DNA of 9,717 nucleotides from Planctomycetales bacterium 4484_123 (GTDB taxonomy: Bacteria; Planctomycetota; Phycisphaerae; SM23-33), in contig MVCS01000098.1 of NCBI GenBank assembly GCA_002049885.1, forward strand, positions 1-9,717, given 5' to 3'. Below are positions 1 through 8,215 of the stretch, piece by piece. A program made the position numbers and the translations under genes. Within the stretch, counting starts at the first letter, position 1. Each line of letters starts with the position of its first letter. Under the pieces are notes generated by a model that was not told where the DNA came from, did no database searches, and was given only the letters and a program-made list of their open reading frames with translations.

Positions 1-984
1 GCCGTCGTAGGGCCCATAGACCGCCACCTCCGGCGGGATATCGAACTGGTCGCGGAAGGCCGCCGGGTCGGTCCCGGTCACCAGGGCGTAGCCGCCGGCC
101 GGCAACTCCGAGCCGGTGGGGAAGCTGAATCTCACCCCGCCGTCCACGGCCCAGGTGTGGTCGGGGTAGGCGGGGTCGTACAGCCGGACCGGCTGGGACG
201 TGATGTTGTGCAGTTCGAGATACTCCTGGCCGGTATCGGCGGGGTTGTACATGATCTCGTTGATGACCACCGGGCCGACCAGCGGGGCGGCATTGGGCGA
301 GCCCGGGGTGGGCCCGGAGCCGGCCACGAAGTGCACGCGGCCGTCGCCGCTGACGTATCGCACGAAGCTCACGCCCTGGTCGGAGGCCCCGAAGTTCGCG
401 CGCTGGCGGTAGCTCGTCAGCCGGCCGTCGGCGCTGCCGCCGGTCAGGCAGGCCTCCTCGCCGTGCCGGCTGAGGGCGAAGGCGGCCCCGAAGTGGTCCT
501 GCTGGGTGAAGATCAGGTAGCCGTGAGGGCCGATGGTGGTGCCGGCAGGTATCTGGTACTTCCGCAGGTCGTCGGCGGAGTCGCTGAGGTACCAATAGCC
601 GATGTCGATCGGCTGGTCGGTGGTGTTGTGCAGTTCGATCCAGTCCCCCGGGCCGGTGCTGTGGGCCAGCAGTTCGTTGATGACCACCGTGCCGGCGGGG
701 ATGTAGTTGTCATCGCCGCCGGGGGAGCCGCCGGCGAACTCGCTGGGCCGCCAGTTCTCAGGTAAGTTCAGGGCCTCGCCGGTGAGGTCCGCCTCCACCG
801 GCGCCAGCGACCAGCCCTCTCCGTCGGCCAGGGGGTACCAGTCGGCGTAGTCGAACTCGAAGACCGTCCCGCCGGCGGCATCGGCCAGGCGCAGGTGCTC
901 GCCGCCGTTGGCCAGATTGCCGTCGTACTGGCCGGCGATGGTCATGCCGGCGGTGTCGTATCGGCCGCGGAAGGCCAGCAGGTT
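1..984 (-). pseudogene. C-terminal continuation of the CotH/lamin-tail protein, other frame, runs off the left edge
   Basis: This frame is open for all 328 codons from 984 to 1 and continues the protein whose first frame is lost near 985. It opens inside the second half of a lamin-tail domain (NLLAFRGRYDTAG, then AGQYDGNLANGGEHL). Two further lamin-tail domains follow: one begins VVINELLAH (about 705-680) with DWIELHNTTDQP, the other VVINEIMYNP (about 270-241) with EYLELHNITSQP. The two share DNA-level similarity, for example around 181-240 and 601-660. This order of lamin-tail repeats after a CotH kinase domain is the usual one for planctomycete CotH proteins, so the piece is the same gene rather than a neighbour. 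No separate start signal was found; an internal ATG at 945 has no clear role. The true C-terminus, and any cell-wall or sorting signal, lies outside the window. Confidence 0.85.
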
Positions 985-3900
985 GCATCGCCGAAGTTCC
1001 AGGCCACCTTGGCCTGGCCATCCACCCAAAGGGAGACGGCGTCGTCGAGGACGACGACCTCCAAGCGGTAGTCCTGGCCAGGCGCGATGGCCGCGGGGGC
1101 CACGGCGTCCAGGCTCCAGCCGGTCCCGTCGCGGTGGCCGATGACCCAGCGCCCCTCATCCTGGGCGGCGCCGGCAAACTTGAAGTCCTGGAGGTCCTGA
1201 AAGTCGAAGACCACGAAGCCCCAGGCGTGCGAGGTGGTGGTGTTCATGGTCACCGCGAGGCGGAAGTCCTCGGGCAGGTACGATTCCAGGCCAGCGGTGG
1301 CCAGGGCGCTGTAGTCGTAGGTGCTGATGGGCTGGGCGTGGTAGCGCCCGCCGGTCACGGTCCAGGTGCCCCGGCCGGCCTCGAAACCGTCCGCCGAGCC
1401 GTCGTCGAAGTTCTCGTCGATGACCCTGACCGGGCCGTCGGCCGGGGCGGGGTTGTACATCAGCTCGCCGATGCGGACGGGCGAGCCGGCGATGGCGAAC
1501 CGGGCCTCGTTCAGGGCGCTCCAGGTATCGCCGGACTTGGCCCGGGCCACGGCGTGGACCGGCTCGGTCAGAGCCACAGGTCCGTCATAGACGACCGCCT
1601 CCGGGGCGACGCTGCCATCGGGCAACCGGGGGTCCGCGCCGTCCAGCCTGTAGTAGATGGTCCCCTCCGGGGCCTGGATGCTCAGCTCGAAGCCCTCCGG
1701 CACCGAGCCACCCTGGCGATTGAACTCGGGCGCCGCCACGGACGGATACAGACCCGCTGCGATGTACTGGTTCAACACGGCATCGGTGCGGTAGGGGAAG
1801 TACTCGTTCAGCAGCCGCTCGCGTTCGGCCAGCCAGTGCACGTCGCGCTCGTACAGCGGTATGGGCTGCGGCTCGCCGCGGGGATCGACGTCGCGGCGGT
1901 AGTCGCCCCAACGGGCGGACTCGGCCACCACGGCGTCATGGACTTGCTCGGACAGCCCGTTCCAGCGCTGGACGACGGCCTGGGGCGTCAGCACGCCGTC
2001 GTTGAAGAAGTGTCTGTGCACGTGGTCGGCGAAGCGCAGGCGGAACTCGGGGTTCTCGATGAGCTTGTTGAACAGCCGGGTGGGCGCGTAGTTGCGGTCC
2101 ACACCCAGGCGGTTCTCGTCGACGTCCATGAATATCCACTCGCTGTCCCAGTTGACGAAGTAGAACTTCCCGTCCGCCGTGCGCCGCCGGAAGGCGTACC
2201 AGTTGTGCCAGTCCCAATCGGTGTTGCCCATGTACTGGTTGAGGATCATGTAGTCGATGAAGGCATCTATATCGAGTAGCTTGGCGAGCTTCTCATAGCC
2301 AGCCTGGCCGGCCACCCCGGCGTTGGCTATGGAGAACATGCGACCCCAGGCGCTGTCATCGCCGTCCACGATCTCGCCGGAGTTGAGGGCGTCGTACTCT
2401 TCCTTTTGGCCACCCAGGTAGGCCGCTGCGAAGGCCGCATCCGGCCTCTCGGTGGGGTTGTACAGGCCCCAGTACAGGCCGTTGATGTAGAGGTGGGCAT
2501 AGTTGTTGTGCGGCCCCAGGCCGCCCATGGCGCGCTGGGTGTCCTTGGCCCACTGGTCGCGGATGTACTGGGCGCGTTCCCGGCTGCCGCTGGGCCACAC
2601 GGAAGGGGCGATCCAACTATGATTGAAGCCCGCCCGCAACACGATGGTGTCGAAGCGGTCGGTGGCCTCGTCGCCGAAAAGCGGGTAGCGCAGTTTGCTG
2701 GCGCCGTAGGCGCTCTTGAACAGCAGCCGGAACGAATGCTTGGGGGCGTACCGGGGCTCTCGGCTGGCCCCGCCCTGTATCCTCAGCCCGCAGTCGATTT
2801 GAAACTCCTGTCCGCAGGCGGGGTCTATCCACTCCACCGAAACCGGGCGCTCCCAGGCCACGCCGCTCTCGGTAGGGTGCGTATAGATGCCGCTGGTGGA
2901 GTCGAAGAGGTTGGCCGGGTCGGTCACTATGGAGATGGTGGGGATACTTAGCAGGGCGTCGTCCAGGATATCGGCATAGTCGTCGTCCTGGACTATCTGA
3001 GGGTCCATTTCATAGTCGCCGGGAAAACCGCTCCAGCTCGTGGGGTATCCCTCGGGCCTGGTCTGGCTGAGCACGTCGTCGATGAAGATATAGGTTTGCG
3101 TATCGACGTCGCTGGGGGCGTATCCGGGCTTGAATGCCGCCGCTCGCAACACGCTGGTGGTGTCTATGTGTATCGGGGCGGTGTACACGAAGCCGTGGGT
3201 GGCCGTGGGCTCGGTGCCGTCGAGGGTGTAACGAATCTCGGCGCCGGCGGTGGGACAGGTGATGGCCACGTCGAAGGGCTCCGAGTAGAAGCCGCGGTCC
3301 ACGCTGAAGCTGGTATCGCCCACCAAGCCCAGGATGCCCTCGGCGTTGGCCTGCCCCGGAGTGGGCGTGGTGAAGTAGCGCTCGGCGCCGGGCTGGACGG
3401 CCACGACGGCCCCCACCTCCACCAGCTCGGCGGCGATGAGCATGTCGAGGCTGCCGGCCCCGTAATTGAGCCCGTGAATGGCAAGCACGTTGCCGCCCAC
3501 CTGAAGCAGGTCGGCGAACTGGGAGATGTCGATATCCTCGAATACCACCGCCTCCTCGTCCATGTGCCAGCTGGTGGCCGCGGAATTCCATTGCGGCGTC
3601 TCGGGGGCGTTGCGGCGGGCGACCTCCACGCCGTTGAGGTACGCCACGAAGCCGTCGTCATACTTCATCCGCAACGTCAGCACGTCATCGTAAAGCTGCG
3701 AGGGGTCGGTAATCTCGAACGCCAGCCGCACGTACACGCTGGCGTTCAGGCCGTACATCTGGCCCTCCACGTCCGTGCCGATTAGCGGGTCATAGTCCGA
3801 CTGGGTCTCGTAGCCCACGGCCTGGGGCCCGGCCAGCCAGGCCGAGTCGTCGAAGTCCACCGCCGTCCAGCTCATCCCCAGCGACCCGTCCGTCGGCACC

Positions 3901-4406
3901 CAGGCTCGCACTCCGGACTGCTCCGGCACGAGCGTCAGGGCCCGTTCGGACCACTGCGTGCACAGGCCGTAGGAGACGTCCGGTAACTGCGGCGGGTACT
4001 GCGGGGCATACTCGTGCTCGACGGTCAGCCCGTCGGGGCGGACAAGGGCCAGGTACTCCCCGTTGGCCGAGAGGCGGAAGTTCGTGTGCAGTTCCCCGCC
4101 CGGGTCGGCCCGGTCCTTGCCGGAGGCGAACACCGTCAACATCCTGCCGACCGGCAACTGCACCGACGGGAATGCCCACTTATCCGGCACGGCCGGGTCG
4201 TCCGTGAGGTACCATCCGGTCAGGTCGGCCGTGGTCTGGCCGGCGTTGATGATCTCGATCCAGTCGGAGTACTGGCAGTCCTGGTCCATCAAGGCCGAGT
4301 CGTTGACGGCCATGAACTCGCTGATGTACAGGTCGCCGCTGAGCAGCACCCGCGGCTCCAATGTTTCCAGGACGGGGCGCAATGATGCCCCGGTCGCTCC
4401 GCGCAT
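942..4406 (-). CDS. Exported CotH-kinase / lamin-tail multidomain protein, N-terminal piece (frame broken near 985)
   Basis: A large, probably cell-surface protein built around a CotH kinase-like domain; its substrate is unknown. From the chosen start, residues 16-24 are LEPRVLLSG, the LEPR motif of planctomycete surface proteins. A lamin-tail domain follows (about 25-125), then a galactose-binding-like domain (165-328) and a chitobiase-C-terminal-like domain (365-440, with RYTLDGTEP). The CotH kinase region spans about 487-870, with GLRIQGGASR, NTDWDWHNW (Asp730, Asp732) and NWDSEW (Asp754). By analogy with spore-coat CotH these Asp residues would be the catalytic and metal-binding ones. A second chitobiase-like domain (893-972), a lamin-tail opening (976-992) and a concanavalin-like domain (996-1141) complete it. 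The start at 4406 is preferred over 4439 because AGGAGG lies 8 nt upstream. True homology stops at residue 1141 (NFGDA); the last 13 codons to the stop at 942 are out-of-frame read-through. The rest continues as the 1-984 piece. Confidence 0.9.
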   Translation of the reverse strand: MRGATGASLRPVLETLEPRVLLSGDLYISEFMAVNDSALMDQDCQYSDWIEIINAGQTTADLTGWYLTDDPAVPDKWAFPSVQLPVGRMLTVFASGKDRADPGGELHTNFRLSANGEYLALVRPDGLTVEHEYAPQYPPQLPDVSYGLCTQWSERALTLVPEQSGVRAWVPTDGSLGMSWTAVDFDDSAWLAGPQAVGYETQSDYDPLIGTDVEGQMYGLNASVYVRLAFEITDPSQLYDDVLTLRMKYDDGFVAYLNGVEVARRNAPETPQWNSAATSWHMDEEAVVFEDIDISQFADLLQVGGNVLAIHGLNYGAGSLDMLIAAELVEVGAVVAVQPGAERYFTTPTPGQANAEGILGLVGDTSFSVDRGFYSEPFDVAITCPTAGAEIRYTLDGTEPTATHGFVYTAPIHIDTTSVLRAAAFKPGYAPSDVDTQTYIFIDDVLSQTRPEGYPTSWSGFPGDYEMDPQIVQDDDYADILDDALLSIPTISIVTDPANLFDSTSGIYTHPTESGVAWERPVSVEWIDPACGQEFQIDCGLRIQGGASREPRYAPKHSFRLLFKSAYGASKLRYPLFGDEATDRFDTIVLRAGFNHSWIAPSVWPSGSRERAQYIRDQWAKDTQRAMGGLGPHNNYAHLYINGLYWGLYNPTERPDAAFAAAYLGGQKEEYDALNSGEIVDGDDSAWGRMFSIANAGVAGQAGYEKLAKLLDIDAFIDYMILNQYMGNTDWDWHNWYAFRRRTADGKFYFVNWDSEWIFMDVDENRLGVDRNYAPTRLFNKLIENPEFRLRFADHVHRHFFNDGVLTPQAVVQRWNGLSEQVHDAVVAESARWGDYRRDVDPRGEPQPIPLYERDVHWLAERERLLNEYFPYRTDAVLNQYIAAGLYPSVAAPEFNRQGGSVPEGFELSIQAPEGTIYYRLDGADPRLPDGSVAPEAVVYDGPVALTEPVHAVARAKSGDTWSALNEARFAIAGSPVRIGELMYNPAPADGPVRVIDENFDDGSADGFEAGRGTWTVTGGRYHAQPISTYDYSALATAGLESYLPEDFRLAVTMNTTTSHAWGFVVFDFQDLQDFKFAGAAQDEGRWVIGHRDGTGWSLDAVAPAAIAPGQDYRLEVVVLDDAVSLWVDGQAKVAWNFGDATCWPSAADTTPPA
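984..985. other. Frame break in the CotH/lamin-tail gene
   Basis: On the minus strand the codons for NFGDA are followed out of frame by those for NLLAFRGRY. Adding one base between 985 and 984 would restore a single frame. However, the protein also seems to lack the end of the concanavalin-like domain and the front of the next lamin-tail domain, so a longer missing segment is more likely than a one-base error. Confidence 0.75.
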
Positions 4407-4414
4407 GGGTATGG

Positions 4415-4420
4415 CCTCCT
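4415..4420 (-). promoter_or_regulatory. Shine-Dalgarno site fixing the CotH-protein start
   Basis: On the minus strand AGGAGG sits 8 nt before the ATG at 4406. The upstream in-frame ATG at 4439 has no comparable site. This supports the 4406 start, which places the LEPR motif 16 residues from the N-terminus. Confidence 0.7.
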
Positions 4421-4457
4421 CGCCGGATGCCTCGAACATACACCCGCCGCGGCTTCC

Positions 4458-4466
4458 AGTATATCA
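4458..4466 (-). promoter_or_regulatory. Candidate extended -10 promoter for the CotH gene
   Basis: The minus strand reads TGATATACT: an extended -10 TG, one base, then TATACT (5 of 6 to TATAAT). There is no convincing -35 at 17 nt, as expected for an extended -10 promoter. Transcription would begin near 4451, giving a leader of about 45 nt to the preferred start at 4406. This is inferred from consensus only; planctomycete promoters are poorly characterised. Confidence 0.4.
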
Positions 4467-4536
4467 CCCTTCGCCGTCAGCGGAGCCCGCCACCTGGGCC
4501 CGCCGAGAGCAACTCGTCCCGGCCCGGCCGCAGTGC

Positions 4537-4550
4537 ATCGACACGTCGAT
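4537..4550. repeat. Inverted repeat ATCGAC-AC-GTCGAT, possible operator
   Basis: Two perfect 6-bp arms flank a 2-bp spacer in the divergent CotH/hypF intergenic region. The right arm overlaps the putative -35 of hypF, where a repressor or activator dimer could bind. In GC-rich DNA a 6+6 palindrome can occur by chance, and no regulator gene is in view. Confidence 0.3.
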
Positions 4551-4574
4551 TCGGACGCGACAACGCCCTAGAAT
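4546..4574 (+). promoter_or_regulatory. Candidate hypF operon promoter
   Basis: TCGATT at 4546-4551 (a weak -35, 3 of 6) and TAGAAT at 4569-4574 (5 of 6 to TATAAT) are separated by 17 bp. Transcription would start near 4581, about 13 nt before the ATG at 4594. The in-frame ATG at 4573 falls inside this -10, so if the promoter is real that ATG cannot be the start. Confidence 0.4.
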
Positions 4575-4593
4575 GCTCTCATACGAGCAGCCC

Positions 4594-6884
4594 ATGACTG
4601 AACGCGAACTACATCGGGTTCGGCTGCATGTGACCGGCCAGGTGCAGGGCGTAGGGTTCCGCCCCTATGCCTACCGCCTGGCCCGCTCCCTGGGGCTGAC
4701 CGGCTTCGTACTGAACGACGCTTCCGGCGCGACCATAGAGGTCCAGGGCCGCGCCAGGACGGTGGCCGATTTCATCCGCCGGCTGCCGGCGGAGCTGCCC
4801 CCATTGGCCGCCATCGCCTCCTGCCGGGCCGAGCCGGTGCCGCCGCTGGCGGACGAAGGGACGTTCGAGATACGCCCCAGCGCCGGGGGCGAGCTGACCG
4901 ATGCCCAGGTAACCGTCGATACCGCCACCTGTCCGGACTGCCTGCGCGAGATGCTGGACCCCGCCGATCCCCGCTACCGCTACCCGTTCATCAACTGCAC
5001 CAACTGCGGGCCGAGGTACAGCATCATCAAGCGCATTCCATACGACCGGCCCAACACCACCATGGCCGACTTCGCCATGTGCGGGCTGTGCGCCCGGCAA
5101 TACCACGACCCGGCCGACCGGCGTTTCCACGCCCAGCCCATCGCCTGCCCTGCCTGCGGCCCGAGCTGCTGGCTGGTGGACACCCGCGGCAAGCGGATTC
5201 CCAGCGACGACGCCATCGCGGCGGCGGCGGAGATGATCCGCTCCGGTCGCATCCTGGCGGTCAAGGGCCTTGGCGGCTTCCACATCGCCTGCCGGGCCGA
5301 CGACGAACACGTCGTCCGCCGCCTGCGCCGCCGAAAACACCGCGACGCCAAGCCCTTCGCCCTGATGGTCCGCGACCTGGCCCAAGCGGCCGAGCTGGTG
5401 GAGCTGGACCCAGCCGCCGAGGAGCTGCTGGCCGGGCCCGTCCGGCCCATCGTACTGCTGCCGCGACGCCCCGGGGCCCCCGTGGCCGAGTCCGTCGCGC
5501 CGGGGCTGGACGCCCTCGGCATAATGCTGCCGTACACGCCGCTGCACCACCTGCTGCTGGGTGCCGACCTGCCGCCGCTGGTGATGACCTCCGGCAACGT
5601 CTCCGACGAGCCGCTGGTCCGCGCCAACGACGACGCCATCGCTCACCTGGCCGGTATCGTGGACGCCATCCTGCTTCACAACCGGCCCATCCAGCGCAGC
5701 ATCGACGACTCGGTGACCCAGTGCCGGCCGGGCGGGCCGGTGGTTCTCCGCCGGGCCCGCGGCTACGCTCCCAGGCCCGTGAGCGTTCAGGCCCCCGCCG
5801 GCCGGACGGTCCTGGCCGTCGGAGCCGAACTGAAGAACACCATCTGCCTGTACAGCGCCGGCCGGGCCGTGCTGTCCGAGCACATCGGCGACCTGACCGA
5901 CGGGCGGACCTACCGCCGCTTCATGCAGGTCATCAACGACCTGGAGGCACTCTTCGACCTCCAGGTGGACCTGCTCGCCGCCGACCTGCACCCGGGCTAC
6001 CTCTGCACCGAGTACGCCCTGCGCCGGGGCGCGGGCAGGCTCGCCGGCCGACCGGCCGTGCCCGTCGTCCGCGTCCAGCACCACTACGCCCACATCGCCG
6101 CCTGTCTGGCCGAACATGGCTTCACCGACCCGTGCATCGGCATCTGCTGCGACGGCACGGGCTACGGCACGGACGGGGCGGTCTGGGGCTGCGAGGTGCT
6201 GCTGGCAGGGCCGGCCGAGTTCCAGCGCCTGGGCCACCTGCGCTACTTCCCCTTACCCGGCGGGGACGCCGCCGCCGTGCAGACCGCCCGCCCGGCGGCC
6301 GCCCTGCTGGCCGAGGCCTTTGGCGACGAGGCGACGGCCCTGGGCGTCACGGACCGGCTGACCGAGCCCGAGCGACTGGAGCAGATCTTCCAGCAGCTCG
6401 CCTCGGGGGCCAACTGCCCGCCGAGCAGCTCGCTGGGCAGGCTCTTCGATGCCGTGGCCGGCCTTTGCGGCGTGGCCCGCGCCAATCGCTACGAGGGGCA
6501 GGCCCCCATGCTGCTGGAGGCCGCCGCTGCCAAGGGCGTCGAGGAGGCCTACCCCTATCAGCTCACCGAGGGCGAACCGTTTGCCATCGACCACGCCCCG
6601 CTGATTCGGGCCGTCGTCGCCGACCTCCAGGCCGGCACGGACGTACCGACCGTCGCGGCGCGGTTTCACAACACGGTCGCGGCCTTCCTGGCGGCATCGG
6701 CCGGGCGTGCCCGCGAGCTGACTACCTCAGCGCCCGCCTGGAGGGATTGCTCCGGGAGGCCGACTTTGCGGTGTTGACCCACCACGGCATCCCGTGCAAC
6801 GATGGCGGCCTGGCGCTGGGCCAGGCCGTGGTTGCGGCCAGACGGCAGGCGGGCCCGGAACCAGGAGCCGTGCCCGCCCCGTGA
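4594..6884 (+). CDS. hypF: HypF carbamoyltransferase for [NiFe]-hydrogenase maturation (interrupted near 6720)
   Basis: HypF uses carbamoyl phosphate and ATP to form carbamoyl-adenylate and passes the carbamoyl group to the C-terminal Cys of HypE, the first step towards the active-site cyanides. All domains appear in order. The acylphosphatase loop GQVQGVGFRPY is at 15-25. Two zinc-binding CX2C-X18-CX2C units have Cys 113/116/135/138 and 163/166/185/188. A YrdC-like domain spans about 205-390 (KGLGGFHIACRA, KPFALMV, TSGNVSDEPL). A Kae1-like domain follows from about 400 (VQHHYAHIAACLAEHG, CDGTGYGTDGAVWGCEV, SLGRLFDAVAGL). The first frame loses homology after GRAREL and stops at 6777. From 6720 the +2 frame carries the C-terminus (DYLSARLEGLLREADF, NDGGLALGQAV) to the stop at 6884. 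The pieces total about 762 residues, near normal length, but the conserved SGG-x-F-x-N region between them is absent. The start at 4594 begins just before the acylphosphatase domain; 4573 is an alternative. Confidence 0.93.
6719..6720 (+). other. Junction with missing sequence and frame change in hypF
   Basis: The first frame (codons starting at positions equal to 1 mod 3) gives AFLAASAGRAREL; homology resumes from 6720 in the 0 mod 3 frame with DYLSARLEG. In the family roughly 12-18 residues, including the SGG-x-F-x-N nucleotide-binding signature, lie between these points. They are absent, so a segment of about 35-55 nt, not a multiple of three, appears to be lost. Confidence 0.75.
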
Positions 6885-6899
6885 AAGGACGAACTAGAG

Positions 6900-7121
6900 A
6901 TGTGTCTGGCGGTACCGGCGAAGATCGAGTCCATCGACGGCCAAAAGGCGACCGTATCGCTGGCGGGGATGCGCAGCGACGTGGTGACCTCGCTGACGCC
7001 CGAGGCCAAGGTCGGCGACTACGTGCTCGTCCACGCCGGCTATGCCATCACCGTCCTGAGCGAACAGGAGGCACGTGAGACCTTCACCATCCTGCGCGAA
7101 ATGGTCCAAGGGAGCGAATGA
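6900..7121 (+). CDS. hypC: HypC/HybG-family hydrogenase maturation chaperone
   Basis: This small chaperone binds HypD and carries the Fe(CN)2CO unit to the hydrogenase large-subunit precursor. The 73-residue protein is complete and of normal size. It begins MCLAVPAKI, with the invariant Cys2 that binds iron once the initiator Met is removed. It ends with the typical beta-barrel region GDYVLVHAGYAI (His45) and a short C-terminal helix. AAGGA at 6885-6889 lies 10 nt before the ATG. The gene starts 15 nt after the hypF stop, and its stop overlaps the hypD start as ATGA, so the genes are almost certainly co-transcribed and translationally coupled. It is intact, unlike the genes on either side of the hypC-hypD pair. 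Confidence 0.97.
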   Translation: MCLAVPAKIESIDGQKATVSLAGMRSDVVTSLTPEAKVGDYVLVHAGYAITVLSEQEARETFTILREMVQGSE

Positions 7122-8215
7122 ACCGGCTTTCGGCCATCCGCGACGACCTGGCCACGCAGTGGCGGCGGCTGGGCGACCGGCCCGGCGGGGTGCAGCTCAT
7201 GGAGGTCTGCGGCACGCACACCGTGGCCATCAGCCGGGGCGGCCTCCGCAGCCTCCTGCCGGAGGGCCTGCGGCTCATCAGCGGGCCGGGCTGCCCGGTC
7301 TGCGTGACCGACCAGAGCTACATAGACCAGGCAGCCTACCTGGCGCGGGAACTGACAGACGTGACCATCGCCACTTACGGAGACATGGTCCGCGTGCCGG
7401 GTGCGCTGGGCTCGCTGGCCGAGGCACGCTCGGCCGGCGCCGATGTGCAGGTGGTCTCCGCCGCCCACGAGGCCGTGGCCCTGGCCGCCCGTCGGCCCGA
7501 CCGGCAGGTCATCTTCCTGGCCGTCGGGTTCGAGACCACCGCCCCGGCGACGGCCCTGGCCGTCCAGCAGGCCCGCCGGGAAGGGCTCGGCAACTTCTCC
7601 GTCTTCACCGCCCACAAGCTGGTGCTGCCGGCGATGAGGGCCCTGCTGGCCCAGGCGGATGTCCGCATCGACGGCTTTCTCTGCCCCGGCCACGTCAGCG
7701 TCATCACCGGCTGGAAGGCATACGAACCGCTGGCGGCCGAGTTCCGCCGGCCCTGCGTGGTGGCCGGCTTCGACGACGAGCAGATACTCACCGGCATAGC
7801 CGAGATACTCCGCCAACTGGCCGAGGGCGCCCCCGCCGCCGTGTCGGTGTATCCGCCCGTCCGGCCGGAGGGCAACGCCAGGGCCCAGGAGGTCATGGCC
7901 GAGGTGTTCGAAGTGGCCGACGCCCGCTGGCGCGCCCTGGGCGCCATACCGGAAAGCGGACTTGAGCTGCGGGAGGCCTACGCCGAGTTCGACGCCGCCC
8001 GGCGCTTCAAGCTGCCGACCTTCGAGAGCCACGACCCTCCCGGCTGCCGCTGCGGCGACGTCATCACCGGCCGATGCCTGCCGACCGACTGCGCCCTGTT
8101 CGCCACCGCCTGCACGCCGCGCCGGCCCGTCGGGCCCTGCATGGTCTCCTCGGAAGGCTCCTGCGCCGCATACTACAAGTATCACCACCGGCAGGCCGGG
8201 AAGGAACAGGCATGA
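7118..8215 (+). CDS. hypD: HypD, iron-sulfur scaffold for Fe(CN)2CO assembly
   Basis: HypD is the [4Fe-4S] protein that, together with HypC, assembles the cyanide and carbonyl ligands on iron, receiving cyanide from HypE. The 365-residue protein is full length and uninterrupted. The family Cys motifs are present: EVCGTHT (Cys31) and GPGCPVC (Cys59, Cys62). VGFETTAP and FLCPGHVSVITG follow in the middle. The C-terminal Cys-rich region has Cys at 310, 312, 320, 325, 332, 341 and 349, within DPPGCRCGDVI, CTPRRPVGPCMVSSEG and CAAYYKY; these include the cluster ligands of the family. The start ATG overlaps the hypC stop, and its stop overlaps the hypE start at 8212, both as ATGA. Regulation would follow the operon promoter upstream of hypF. 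Confidence 0.98.
   Translation: MNRLSAIRDDLATQWRRLGDRPGGVQLMEVCGTHTVAISRGGLRSLLPEGLRLISGPGCPVCVTDQSYIDQAAYLARELTDVTIATYGDMVRVPGALGSLAEARSAGADVQVVSAAHEAVALAARRPDRQVIFLAVGFETTAPATALAVQQARREGLGNFSVFTAHKLVLPAMRALLAQADVRIDGFLCPGHVSVITGWKAYEPLAAEFRRPCVVAGFDDEQILTGIAEILRQLAEGAPAAVSVYPPVRPEGNARAQEVMAEVFEVADARWRALGAIPESGLELREAYAEFDAARRFKLPTFESHDPPGCRCGDVITGRCLPTDCALFATACTPRRPVGPCMVSSEGSCAAYYKYHHRQAGKEQA

Noticed and set aside
1134..2279. 381-codon plus-strand frame opposite the CotH gene
   Set aside because: No motifs; the minus strand shows strong domain matches throughout.
4407..4439. CotH-protein start at 4439
   Set aside because: In frame but without a ribosome-binding site; the ATG at 4406 has AGGAGG at ideal spacing.
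4063..4593. Upstream in-frame extension of hypF to 4063
   Set aside because: The extension overlaps the N-terminal coding part of the CotH gene on the other strand, and HypF homology begins only after 4594.
4609..6237. 542-codon open frame on the minus strand opposite hypF
   Set aside because: Low-complexity translation rich in G, A, V and R with no family motifs; it mirrors the GC-rich third positions of hypF.
7040..8188. 382-codon open frame on the minus strand opposite hypD
   Set aside because: Shadow of the clearly conserved, intact hypD.
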